A DNA stretch of 64,000 nucleotides, from the NCBI GenBank assembly GCA_032191485.1, contig JAVDOI010000019.1, positions 12,665,418-12,729,417 of the forward strand, written 5' to 3'. Shown in pieces: positions 38,895-50,632 of this stretch (its first letter is position 1; each line of letters starts with the position of its first letter). Below the pieces are notes generated by a model. It ran no database searches. It saw nothing but the letters and a program-made list of their open reading frames with translations, and was not told where the DNA came from. The stretch comes from Leptoclinus maculatus (Eukaryota > Chordata > Actinopteri > Perciformes > Stichaeidae). A program made the position numbers and the translations under genes.

Positions 38895-40130
38895 GACCAC
38901 AATCCCCTTCATCCTCCTCCTCGGCACAGCCCCCCCACCTATCGCTCTCTCTCTTTGGGCATTTTTATATCCTGGGAGGAAAAAGGTGTTTTTAAAAACC
39001 CAGTTCTGCTTTGTGAACTTTTTGTATACTTCTTGTACATGCTGTTTATATGTAGGTATTTTTTTAAAGAGAAAATGGTGACGTTTGTGATTTGTGTACA
39101 GGTGTATTTTATAAAAAAACAAAAAGAAGAGTATCAGCCAAGACGTGTCTCAGTAGCAGCCAGCAGGTCCTACAGGTGCATTCACACACCTGCCTACCTG
39201 CGTCTGCTGGCTTGTTGATTGTAAATGTTTTGTTTTTTGTTTAAATCAACTGAAAATGTCTCTGTCACTTTAGATAGTCGTCACAGAACTGGATGTAGGG
39301 TTGTCAAGTCATTCACTCACTAGAGACGGCCTCCCGATGGCCAGAAATGCACTAATTTCTATAGAAACGGTTGTTAGCTTTTTGTTTTAAAAAAAAAAAA
39401 GGGGGTTTATAGTTAAAGATTTGTACACAAGAAGAGGAAGTGTATTCTTCTCTCTGAAGTTCTCCTGGGTCTGTCAGACCTCAAGCCAAAGCCTCGGAGG
39501 AAGTATATGGAAAAACCGCTCAGCATTTCCAAAACGGTTCAACATTTGGGTTTGTTTTTAGAGAACCATCGCCGAGCCAGACGCATACTAGTGTTCTAGT
39601 AAAGTGGCCTTTTGTTGAGAATATATTTTTATAGCTCGTATCAATTCAGCAGGAGTGGAATCTGCACCCAGACCAGCATTTAGATTATGAATGTATTTTT
39701 ATACGATCCTCCTCAGAGGGTTTTTAGACGACATCGACTGTTTTTTAAAGTTTTATACAACCGCTGATTGTTCGACGCCACCAGCAGTTATGACTGTTCC
39801 ATCACCATTGAGTAGTGTTTGTGTACATGCTGTATTTTATCTCCTGTCCACATGTCTGCCGTGTACACAGATTGATATTTATCTCCATACTGGAGAGAAA
39901 CTGTACAACATAAAAGGTATTCTCCACCTCAACCATGTTCCCTTCAAAGCACACTTCATATCCTTCTTTCCTTCATTGTCAGACACATTGATGGCATTTT
40001 GTTTTGGTTACTACTCTGGATGTATGTGTGAGTGTGTAAATTTATGGAAGTTATACTATGCAAATTGTTACCTCAATTTCATCTAGAGAAAATGACCTCA
40101 ATAAATGAGAATATTTTTTCATTTTTCTAC
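38895..40130 (+). other. USP44 3' UTR
   Basis: No coding signal follows the stop at 38894. An AATAAA hexamer at about 40100-40105 (CTCAATAAATGAG), followed by T-rich sequence, marks a probable poly(A) site. The UTR includes a poly(A) tract near 39388. Confidence 0.6.
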
Positions 40131-41896
40131 AAAAGATGCCGTGTCTTTGCTTGTCCGCAGTTTGTACAGTAAGCTCCTCACGTCAGCTTCATTTACGCAG
40201 CCCAAAAATCACAAACAGTCTCTACTCTACCATCAAGTATTTTATAATGCATTAGCTTCAGACCATGTCAAATAACTTAAGTGAATATGGAGAAGTTTAA
40301 AGTAGGATACATATGCTTACTTATATACAAAACTCTGAGACGTTACTTCAGCCTCAAGTACTTCATGTGCACCAAGGTAATTAGGCGTGATCGGACGTAT
40401 ATACAACATAAAACACTGTATTATATACTTGCATGCAAGTACAACTTACTATGTTTTGCTCGGATCATAACTCTGCCACGCTTCTGATCTGTCAGCAAAT
40501 TTCTTTTAAACTGCATCTTTAAAAAGTAAACTTTTCATGAGACCAGAAAGGCGGAGGTTGAGGCTTGAGGCCCAAAAGAAACGGACAGGTGAGAACGTTC
40601 CTGAATAAGAGGTTAGAACTATTCTGGAGGGGATGCAGGTATTCCTGTAAGTATTCTAAGTAGAGAGCAGAATATACTAGTCAGACAGTATTGTGTGATT
40701 TAGTGGGATGCATGAAATCCCAGCTCAGTAACAGACGCTGACATCTGTTTAAAGGAGACTATTGTCATCCTAAATAATCAATTAATCCTGCAAATAAACC
40801 TTTTGGTTTGTCCACTGTCCCAACTAGGTCCCTAGTATTCTATACGTTGAGGGAATATGTGCTAGAAACTCTAAAAAGCAGATTAAATGACAATGAATAT
40901 ATTAGTTGCACCCTCTGAACCTCTGAAGTAACTTATGAAGTTAAACTACTTACTTTAGCGATGATAGTTTAAGTCTAAATCTGCAATGACACAAAAAGTT
41001 GAGACGTGGTTAAGCGAGAGCTTTGTTTCTGACTTTAAACAGGTAACCAATGGCTAAAAGGTTTTGTTAACTAATAGTTAAAGCTCTAGATTAATCGTAC
41101 ACGACAGACCCAGAATGCGCAAAATCATTTTAATCAACTCTTCTTTTTTTTTTTCTTCTTCTTCTTACAAAAACATTTTCAGGGAGTTCAAAATGAAGCC
41201 TTTTTGTTAAACTGGGGAACAAACGGTGGCAGCCACGATTTCAAAGATATTTTATAAATATCAAAGAAACTATGAATAGAGGAGGAGCCAGAGTGCAGAG
41301 GCCCCCCCCCCCCCCACAGAAGCCAAACATACAGCTGCAGATGCACGGTGTTTGTGAGGATTTGAGCTTTAAATGTTAGGAGTTGTCTGAGATTTGGCCA
41401 TGCAGAGGCTGAACCACCTCTTAGACCCGTCAGTAGGAGTTGTGCTGAATTTAACTGGAGCACTAAAGTACTGGAGGGTCAGAGTGGAGCCATAGAAAAA
41501 TCAAAAAAGGGAGGTATGAGGGCTCACCGTCTCTTTGAATACTTGGGGGGGGGGGGGGGGGGAGGGGGGGGGGCACTAGATTCAGCAGCAGCTTAAATAA
41601 ACATTTTATTGTTTCTGTAAAATGACAATACATCCTCCGGCAGAAACCTGTTGGCTTGTTTACAATTTCTGTAGCTGTGGTGGATGACAAAGAACTCGGA
41701 AAGCCGGTCCCTTCTTCCGTGCAAGCTGTGAGTGGTGCATTGTGGGTAGAGTACAGCAGTATTTGGCATCCCTCAAAAGCCGCTCTGAGGCGACAGCATC
41801 CCGTTTAAGAAGCTCTTTTTTTGGGGGGGTCTGGAGGTGCTGTGTGGTGGAGGTGACGGTGGGTGTGCGGTTGTTTTAAGGGGTCGGTTTGGAGCA
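40131..41896. other. USP44-METAP2 convergent intergenic region and METAP2 3' UTR
   Basis: No gene is visible at 40131-41100. From about 41100 to 41896 the minus strand would be METAP2 3' UTR: a TTTATT near 41605 is AATAAA in that orientation, and a T-rich tract at 41143-41165 is A-rich on the minus strand. The region includes a long G run at 41546-41575. Confidence 0.5.
41546..41575 (+). repeat. Poly(G) tract
   Basis: A nearly pure G run of about 30 bases with one A, so C-rich on the METAP2 mRNA strand. The length makes local assembly and base-calling errors likely. Confidence 0.85.
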
Positions 41897-44800
41897 TCAG
41901 TAGTCGTCTCCTCGGCTCACCACCTCCTTGCAGGTGGGCCTGAGCAGGATGGTGTGCTCGAACTGAGCGGTGTAGCAGCCCTTGGTGTCGCAGAGCGGAG
42001 GGTAGGGGTCCACGATGCCAAGGTCGCACAGGTTCTTCAGGGCCATCAGGTACTTGCTTTCGCCCAGACGGTCCAGCCAGCGGCGGCAGAACGCCAGCGT
42101 GCCGAAGTTCTCGTTGATAACGTTCAGCAGGTGCTTCGCTCGGGGAAGCCTGGAGGGGAAAAGAAGGGAAGCAAACATCAGATATTTTACCACAGTAAAT
42201 ATCTGTATATGAATAGATAGATTTATCACTATTGTTGATGTGTCATTGTGACCTAAAGTAATCAGAAATATAAGGATAGTGTTCTTTTTTTCTCTTATTT
42301 GCATTGAAATCTAAATGGGTTTCAGGACAGGAATGAATCATGCAGACAAACTGTTACCTGATGGGGACGTGGCCGACGTCAAAGTTCTTCATGTAGTGAG
42401 AGCACTCCATGTCGTCGTGGACCATTCCTTTACCTGTGCTGCCAAAGGTCTCGATGGCGTAAACTTCTCCCTCCTGCAGGTGAAAACAATCAGTCAGTGA
42501 CGGGACGACTGCTCAATCGGAAAAAGCCATTTAGCTACATTTCAGGCTTTACTTACAGATACAGAAATCATAAAAAATCAAAAAAAATCAGAGCCATAAT
42601 ATTCCTAGGAAGAATGGAGAACAGGTTCCAAATAGTCCGATCCATCGGGATTATTTGCCTCCGAGTTCATTATTTGAATAAAAACGTTTGCGTCATGTTG
42701 TCAAACTCTGCGTCTGACGTCAAAAACACAACAACAAGGAGAAAGTGTTGGCCGTCACACTTTCATAATTAACCTAAAGTATTTTGGTACAGGTGTGGAC
42801 GGTCACTCGGTGTGGGAGGATCCCCTCGTGGGACCTCTCCTCTGGCCCTTTAGCGGGGCGCATTTCCTCTGTGGCCGGTTCTGGGTCCGCTTGGAAAGGC
42901 CCGGGGTGAAGGTGCATCGCGGCTTTACCTCCCCCCCTCACCTGGACCTCCACTTATCCGCGTTTATACCGGCACCAGACACAGATGGTGAGCTACAAGC
43001 ACGCACATTGGTGCTCTACGCCATAAACCAAACAGTGAGTGCTTGAGCCAGGGCCCCCTGCTCCCTATATTTAAACATGCTTCTTTGTTATTAGGTAGAC
43101 AGAATGTCTACCCATGACAAAGGATAAAAAACAGCTGCGCTGACACTGAAAACCTGCATCAGGAATCTATTAAGAACCGGACTGATGAGCAGAATCTTTT
43201 ATTTCCTACCCCTCTATGTACTGAGAGAGATACAGTGAGAATGATGACGGTCATTATCAACTCACCTCCATTTTCGTTGCTTCTCCTCCTTTAACGATGG
43301 GCACAGTCTTGCCGGCGTGTATTCTGTACTGACCGATTGAATGACCGTTCAGGTTTCGGATCGGCTTCACTGGAACGGAAGAAAAAAGCTTCATGAATAA
43401 ACAGGCAACAAGGTATTTTGATGCATTACTACGTCAATGAATTAACATCGAGGAGTGAAGCTATTGTGCTGCTGCGATTGACTGACAAACAGTTTGTGAA
43501 GTACTTTGTTTACTAAAACATTTTAGACCTACATATTGGATATTTTAACAGTATGAACTGTTGATATTTTGGTTTTATTTACAACCAACAGAGTGAAAGG
43601 CATCAAGTAGCTCATGAAAAATAAGGTGGTCCAACTTTAGTGTTCTACAGCGGTGACTTCAACGTGCCAGATAGATGTTTATTAGTGGTCAACGATCCCT
43701 GAAAATGTTACAATGTGAGCAACAAATCAGTAGAAATCAGCAGGAGGAGTTCTGGTCACGAGGGTTTACAGACTTCAGAGCGGTGTAAATTATATTTATG
43801 ATTAAAAAAGACCTCGATCGGGATCAAGACCAGATGAACTTGATGTGGAGGTCTCTCCATTGCAGTAAGAAGAACCTACCTTGGTATGTTTTGCCATCGA
43901 GCTCGACCTCGTAGGACTCCATCACTTCTTGAATCGCCTCTCCGACGTCACACAGACGCACGTCAATGCCGGCATTCTGCAACAAACAAACAGGAAGTGA
44001 TGAGCTTCAGGCGGCGCACAGACACAAAACACATCAGAGTGGAGCGTGTGAGTCAGACCTTGATTCCAGTATTGGTGGCGTCTCTCACGGCCTCCAGCAG
44101 CTTGTCATACTTTGGATTAAACGTGACAGTGAAGGCACAGTCAATGATTCTCCCTGCAAACAGACACCGAGCAGAGAGCAGAGCATCGTTCAGTCCATGA
44201 GGTACAAGCACAGTTTGTTTCTCCTCAATCGTACTCCACAACAGACATGTCTGAGGTCTCTCTGGTTATTTGTTTACATAAAGGTGCAACGAAAAACAAG
44301 ACTACAGAAGCTGCTTCAGATGTCTCGACTTAATCATTCTGCACTTACAACAACGATCGAACCTGTTTGGAACATTATTGCCGACTCAAACTGTTCAGTG
44401 TAATGAATTAACTATCAGAGTCAAGTTCCATGAGCCTGACGATGTAATGAAAGTAAACCATGAGCTGCCTGCAGTGTAAATCTTTCGGACGCATCGCAGC
44501 ACTTAATTCCTGCGGTACCGTTAATGTGCGTGCCGAAGTCGATCTTGCAGACGTCGTCGTACTGCAGGACGGTGGTGTCTCCGGCGTTGGGAGTGTAGTG
44601 GGCAGCGCAGTGGTTGAGGGAGCAGCCGGTGGGGAAGGCCAGACCGGCGTTCAGACGATCCTCCTTTATCAGCTTACGAGAGCAGTCCTCCAACCGCTCA
44701 CTGAGGGGAGGGGCCAGAGATGAAGGGAGAATAAAACAGTATTGTTAATGAGACGTTAGCTAACTCCCATCATTCTTTTTCTTACTTATATTTGGGGACT

Positions 44801-47373
44801 TTCACTAATAATAATAATAATAATAATAATAACACAGATGAAGTGGATCGCAGGTATTAATGCAGCCTCACCAGATCTCAATCATGGTCATGCCGGGTTT
44901 CATGAAGCCACGGATGTGCTGGCGCACCTGTCTGTGCGCCTCGGCCGCCTGTCTGAAGTCGTTCCAGACCTCCTCGTTGGCTTTATCCAGCACCCGCTTC
45001 TCTTCGTGGGTCGTACGCCACGCCGCACTGCGACTGGGAGAAGAACACGACAACAACACGTTTAGATTTTTGGGCCTCGAGGCAAACGGCGCCACTGGAG
45101 GTGGAGCAATTCTGGAGTCTGAAGTGAAAGTAAACGTGTTTAAGTCCCAGTGAAGTGTGGAATACAAGTTTTTTTTTAAGAAGCAACTGGTTTTACAAGA
45201 TAACAAGCTGCACCGCCCTCGACATCTGCACAGACGCACACAGTGTAGAACTGTAGACGGCTGCAAGACCATCACAAACATGTTTAAACACGACTTTTGA
45301 GAGCAGTTTAGTGCCAATATATAAAACAGATACCAAGTAGTAACATTTAAGTGATCGAGCACTTAATGTTTAATTTAAAATTGAATCAATGACATTTGAA
45401 GAACTGCAGGCAGGATACTATCAACCAACAGTTTCTTTTATACTATGACCTAAAGATACCAGCTCAAATATGAGTATGGTGTAGTTGTGTGCGCTCCTCT
45501 TACCCGTCCTGTAAGGTCGGGTATTCACACTCCTGTCCAATGGGGAATACTCCACTTGGGTATAAGTCACAGATGGGCACAGACGGGATCTCAGTCTGAG
45601 ATTTGGCTGGAAGGACAAAAGAAAACACTCCATCAACGACAAAGACGATGCAGTTAAACTTCAACCAGGGACAGTTATTGCTCTTTATAGTCGATAATAT
45701 AAAACATTCAGGGATACTCTTCACAGCACTGCAGCATGAACAAAATAATATGAAATCAACTCACGTCCTTTCTTCTTCTTCTTCTTCTTCTTCTTTTTCC
45801 CTGCCGAGTTTTCTCCATCGTCTCCATCTGTGTGAGTGAAAACACTGAAGTTACATCAGCCATCAAGTGTGTGATGTGTCGACGTTGTTTTAGTAAGAAG
45901 ATAGAAGAGTTATTTATGGTGTTAGACAATCACCTTCCTCGCCGTCCTCCTCTTTCTCTTTGTCTTCTATCGCCTGCTTTTCCAGCTGTTTGGCCACTCC
46001 GGCCACTCCATCGGCCTCCGCCTCAGCGCCTGCAGCAACGAGAACACAATCAACGACAAGCACACATTAACAGTCCGATACGCAACCAACTAGCAGCGGT
46101 CCAATAAGCTCAAAGCTGCAGCTGTTCTAACTATGGATGCTAAGAGGGTTGAGTCAACATCAGCAAATATACGGCTGAGTCAGCTGCAAAAAGTGGAGTT
46201 CATATAATTACGTGACACTATTCTGCCACCACCACTTATCTCTAAGGATGTAGCACTCACTTCCTAAAAGTCTAACATTTCGTTCTCTTTATTCACAAAT
46301 AGATATTCAAAAGTTGTAATAATACAACAAAAATAAGGAGAGTATGTGTACAGGGATCATAGATTCATAATGTTAACACGTGGTTGATGTATTAAAATAA
46401 ATCATCGTATGGGTTTTTCTTTACTTGCATAACGATTCTGGCAATTACGAAACAGGAAAACTTGGCTGAGGCTCAAGGAGGACAGTTATATCAGCACCTT
46501 CTTTGTGTTTTCTCCCAATATAAACAGTGCGTTACTTTATATGTGGGCCGTGTTAAATGTCACTGTTCCTACATGAGGCTGTGGCTGAAGCCTGGCGTGT
46601 GTTATAAGGCCTGACAGGCGCCACAGAAACACCACCCACACCTCCCTCTTCAACCCGCATGGCTAATGAGGAGCGAAGTCAAGTTAGACACGTTTCAGCA
46701 CAACATTTCCGGTGGGATTTTCAAAATAAACACCAGCGAGAGTAGATGTGTGTGAAGTGATAAAACATAATACAGAACATGCAAACGTGAGACATTGAAA
46801 ATCGCACAAACATTATTGCTAATTATTACAATTATTTACTGTGTCACTTGCAGTCCTAAGGCGGCAGTTGTAACAATGATGTGCTGATTATTAGTTTTGT
46901 TAAAAACATAAATACAAAACATTGTTAATAAAATGTGACCTTGCAAAATGTTATATTTCATCTGAAGGATAAATAACAATGTAAAGGTCTTTACAAAATA
47001 TATTCTGGTTAATAAATTGTTTAATCGAGTAAAAAATAACTATTCCCACAAGCGAAGACTTGGCTACCTTTATTTTGAAGGTCATCTCCCATTATTTCCG
47101 GGTTCGTCACAGCTAAGTGCGGCTAACTAGCTATAAAAAGAAACATTAGCTCTGCTAGCCTGTTAGCAAGAAACTGGTCGAGCCAGCCTCACCTGTCGTT
47201 GCGGACTTGTTCTTCTTCTTCTTTTTCTTCTTCTTCTTCGCTATCTCCCCCACGGGGTCGGCCTCTTCTCTGTCCTCCGCCTCCCCGTTCTGCTCCCGGT
47301 CCGGGACTGGTATCTGGTCCGATATCTGGTCCGCTACCTGCTCCGAAACCACGTCCGTAACCACGTCCGCCAT
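41897..47373 (-). CDS. metap2: METAP2, methionine aminopeptidase 2, complete
   Basis: MetAP2 removes the initiator Met from nascent proteins, is the target of fumagillin-class inhibitors, and also shields eIF2-alpha from phosphorylation. Eleven minus-strand exons: 47373-47193, 46029-45934, 45827-45765, 45606-45504, 45033-44872, 44700-44519, 44153-44059, 43976-43880, 43369-43266, 42473-42358 and 42149-41897. They sum to 1452 bases, 483 aa (human 478). The N-terminus has acidic segments and two poly-Lys blocks, as in the family, then SVPICDLYPSGVFPIGQECEY. Metal ligands are all present: Asp256 (KIDFGTH), Asp267 (IIDCAF), His336 (NGHSIGQ), Glu369 (AIETFGSTG) and Glu464 (AQFEHTILLRP). Each is shifted by exactly +5 from the human numbering. 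His236 (CAAHYTPN) matches the fumagillin-binding His. The C-terminus is CKEVVSRGDDY. The enzyme should be active. Confidence 0.98.
42780..43110. other. GC-rich island inside METAP2 intron 9
   Basis: Within an AT-rich intron, this stretch abruptly becomes GC-rich (for example TGGGAGGATCCCCTCGTGGG and GGAAAGGCCCGGGGTGAAGG) and then returns to AT-rich. An 83-codon plus-strand frame covers it, but nothing in it is recognisable. It may be a mobile-element fragment or a captured sequence. No splice signal of METAP2 falls in it. Confidence 0.4.
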
Positions 47374-47961
47374 GATCGCGGGCGCTGCTGGAAAAGGAAG
47401 CGCGAGGGACTGTGGGAGTGCTGTGTGTGTTGCTGCCTTCAGGGACCCTCGTTAATTCTATGATTGGTCAATAATATTCTTCATCGTCTATTCATTGTAA
47501 TAACGATTATTATTGGTGGTATTATTACTAGTGTATTTAAAGGCTACGTAAAGAACGTGCCTCATATAAGCAAAATACTTTGTATTTAGTTCATTTTTGC
47601 TACAGGTATGTTACATTTTTAAATCCTACCAAAACACTTGATAGCATTCCTAACTGGGCTTCTGAACGTATATCGTAAAATAATCGGAGCTAAATGTGAG
47701 CCCAGGAAGGCAGCACAAAGTAAAACATGCCGAATCAGCTGAAGGGGAGCTTGTGCACGGAGGAGTGTGGTATAAATAAACTAATAAAATTAACTGAATA
47801 CAATATTATTAACATCATGTAAATATCAGAAGTGTAACATTAACTAGGGTTTGAAAATAATAATAATAAATAAATTAAATATGTGATGTTTGAGCAAAAT
47901 AAATAAAACAAACGTCTAACAAAATACATGAACAATTATTTAAATATAGCTAATTTGAACA
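47374..47961. promoter_or_regulatory. METAP2 5' flank
   Basis: The bases just right of the METAP2 start (47374-47460) are CpG-richer than the following AT-rich sequence and would hold its 5' UTR and promoter. Beyond about 47470 the sequence is AT-rich with (AAT)n near 47855-47875. It ends where the tandem duplication starts. Confidence 0.45.
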
Positions 47962-48260
47962 CAGTATTCTGCAGCAAAAACACCCGGGCTGCGGTCGAAA
48001 AGTCCCAAAAATGACCTCCTAACGTCTATTCCTAACTTTTCCTTGACCTCTATTGAAAACATCATGGGGTCGAGGAAAGATGTGAAGGAGAGTTCATGAG
48101 GAGTTAGGAAAAGGAAAAGACAAGTGTTAAGAGAATCCGACTCCACTTTCACTAAGCTACGTAATCATGATGCGACGGCAGATGTCTGACGTAGGTCTGC
48201 CATGGCGAAACTACAACGAAGAACTACAAAAAGCGCAACTAAAGCAGGACACCATGAAAT
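47962..48260. repeat. Dispersed repeat at the head of duplication unit 1
   Basis: From CAGTATTCTGCAGC through TGGGGTCGAGGAAAGATGTG, AGAGAATCCGACTCCACTTT and ATGATGCGACGGCAGATGTC. It forms the left boundary of both units. I recognise this sequence type as common in percomorph genomes, but that recollection needs a repeat-library check. Confidence 0.55.
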
Positions 48261-50632
48261 CTGTTACTTATTTGCATGCAGGTTATTTAAAGAGCTTGTT
48301 TTGTGAGAAGGAGAGAAACCGGAGCTCATTCCTTCCTGCTGCTGTCACACAACAATCAACACTTCTTCTGCAGAAAACGGTAATTCACTCGTGCAACATC
48401 AATTAAACTGTTTAATATCAATATTTCCTTTATGTGGATTCAACGGTTCTGTTAGATTTAGCTTTTTACCAGTTTAATAATCTATCATAGGCCGAGCTTG
48501 TTTTAATTTTACTGAAGCTTCTTGTTATTGTGAATTTGTTTATTGACAGTTTGCTTTATTTACTGTTCATTTTTACTTATTTGTTACATGTTCAAGGTAA
48601 ATAAATACATATAAAATGAAACAAAAAGATTGTCACTGTCTGCTCATATTCATCAACATGAATCCCATTACTTTATGACTGTATGAGTATAATCATTATC
48701 GTTATAGGTTGGATTTTGTGCATACTCACACGAAAAAACACGCAAGCATTGTAGCTCCAGAGAGACACGTCACTGACGCTTCTTTTGGGTGCGTAGTCTT
48801 TTCCAATTACAACTTACATCTACAAAATGCAACTTTATTGACGTGTAAAAGTATCTTTTAAAGGAATAAGGTCCCATGGTGGTCAACAGGACGGGATGTG
48901 GCTTAACCTCTGTGATAAGCCAGGGTTTTTATTTTACCTACAGGTTGGTGCTGACCGTTAACATCTCAACACAATGCTACGACACGTGAGGTGTTTGAGC
49001 TCGACTAGAGGTGCACTGTGGTCAGTGTACTTTAATACACGACAACTGCAAGTATCTGCTCATCACACAGGCCTCAGGTTGGTACTAGTACTCCTAAGAC
49101 TGACAACTTCACAGTCACAAATACCAGTGAAAGCAGCCAGCTACTCTAAAAGCACTGCATTATGTAAGTAAAAGTAAAGTATCAGGAGAAAACGTACCAA
49201 CACTCAAAAAGTACAAAAGGTTTATGAGCAAAATATACTTACAAGTATCAAGTATCATGTTTAAGCAGTGTTCTACAGCTGTAATTGATTTATATGCAGT
49301 TGGGGCGTTAAACTGAGTGAGTTTTCATCATCAAATCATTAACTTGTAAAATCAATCACACCTATAGTCAGTGTGGAGGAACGCTGTGTTCTGTCTCAAC
49401 CTTGAAAAGAGTCAAAAACAACCTCTCCTGAGATAACATTCGTCAAATTAATCAATCATTTCCTTTTTTGGTCGTTCTGTTTTGTCAGCAGGTTCATCCG
49501 TGTCTAAACCTCTTTTATTTATCTTTTTATTTCTTATTAACTCACTTATTCCTTCTCTCTTCTCTAAATATTAAACCTGACTTCATATAGCACTCCAAGG
49601 ACAAAGTACCTTTTTAATATATGAAAATCTGGCTTGTTAACTAACTAATCACTATATTTTGGACCAAAAACCTCGATATTGATATTTTAGGTTTGACTGT
49701 TGGTGCTTTCACAAATATTTACACGGGGAGATTTCCCTAAATAATTGTCAGTAATGTGTGTATAATGACTAACAGGGTAGTTGCAAAACAGCAAGAACCA
49801 TCTGGCATGTTCTGAATTACATCACTTTACTGTAATGTAGCCAACATTTAGGATATCTAAAGTCCAAAGTTATACCTCGTCTCAAGTCATGATATTAATC
49901 TAATCTGGATGTAGTTCATTAGAACCCTTTTATATTATGAGAGTTCCTTCTGGAGCTCAAGTTACTGTTAAGAAGGTCCAGGGTCTTTGTTCACAATCAC
50001 AGTTTTTGGGGGTTGTGTTGTCACTCATGCTTTCATCGATCCTTGAAGAATTCTTTCATCCAAAACAGTTTTTTGGCTGAAAAGAGTTCTTAATGAAACC
50101 CTTTAAAGAACCCTTTAAAGAACCCTTGAAAAACCGATGGCACGTATGAAATCCTGCACTAACATGCTAGTTATTGCGCCAAAACAGGAGGTGAGATATT
50201 CTAGTACGTCCTAAACTCTTAGTATGAAACCCAAAGTACTCAAATTGCATACTAGCTCCAGTGAAATATTACAGCATGCAAACACTGGCCGCTACGCCGG
50301 CATTTACGTCCCACAATGCAATGCGGGAGTGACGACAATGCTCATAACAGACGATGGCCGACAGCTCTGTAACGTCAATTGTGGACCCACTGAAGGGTTC
50401 TCCAGAAGCGGATGGTTCTGGGTAGAACCTCAGCCCTTCAGTGAGGGATGATGGGAACAAGAACACACTGTGCTCCTCTATCGTAGATGTGCTCTGTTAA
50501 AACCACATATCTGTTGTGTACTCTTCCCAAATGTATATTTAGTTCACTTGTTCACGCAGCCTGTGAGAACCGAGGACGTTCCTCCTCCTTGTTACGTGAA
50601 CTCGTGCATTTCTCCACAGACGATTGTCCACC
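48261..50632. other. Upstream region of BAAT copy 1
   Basis: No gene is visible. It is AT-rich with an AGTAAAAGTAAAGTA-type repeat fragment near 49165-49260 and a short tandem of the ACCCTTTAAAGA type near 50098-50130. The last few hundred bases should contain the BAAT promoter and 5' UTR; a splice acceptor-like TTTCTCCACAG precedes the start codon, so a non-coding 5' exon is possible. The same sequence recurs at 59570-61935. Confidence 0.5.

Noticed and set aside
42795..43046. 83-codon plus-strand frame in the METAP2 intron GC island
   Set aside because: No recognisable domain, opposite strand to the host gene and no splice or poly(A) support; kept only as a compositional finding.
47940..48152. 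70-codon minus-strand frame, repeated at 59251-59472
   Set aside because: Falls in the dispersed repeat at the head of each duplication unit; the second copy carries a small in-frame-altering indel and there is no sign of a protein family.
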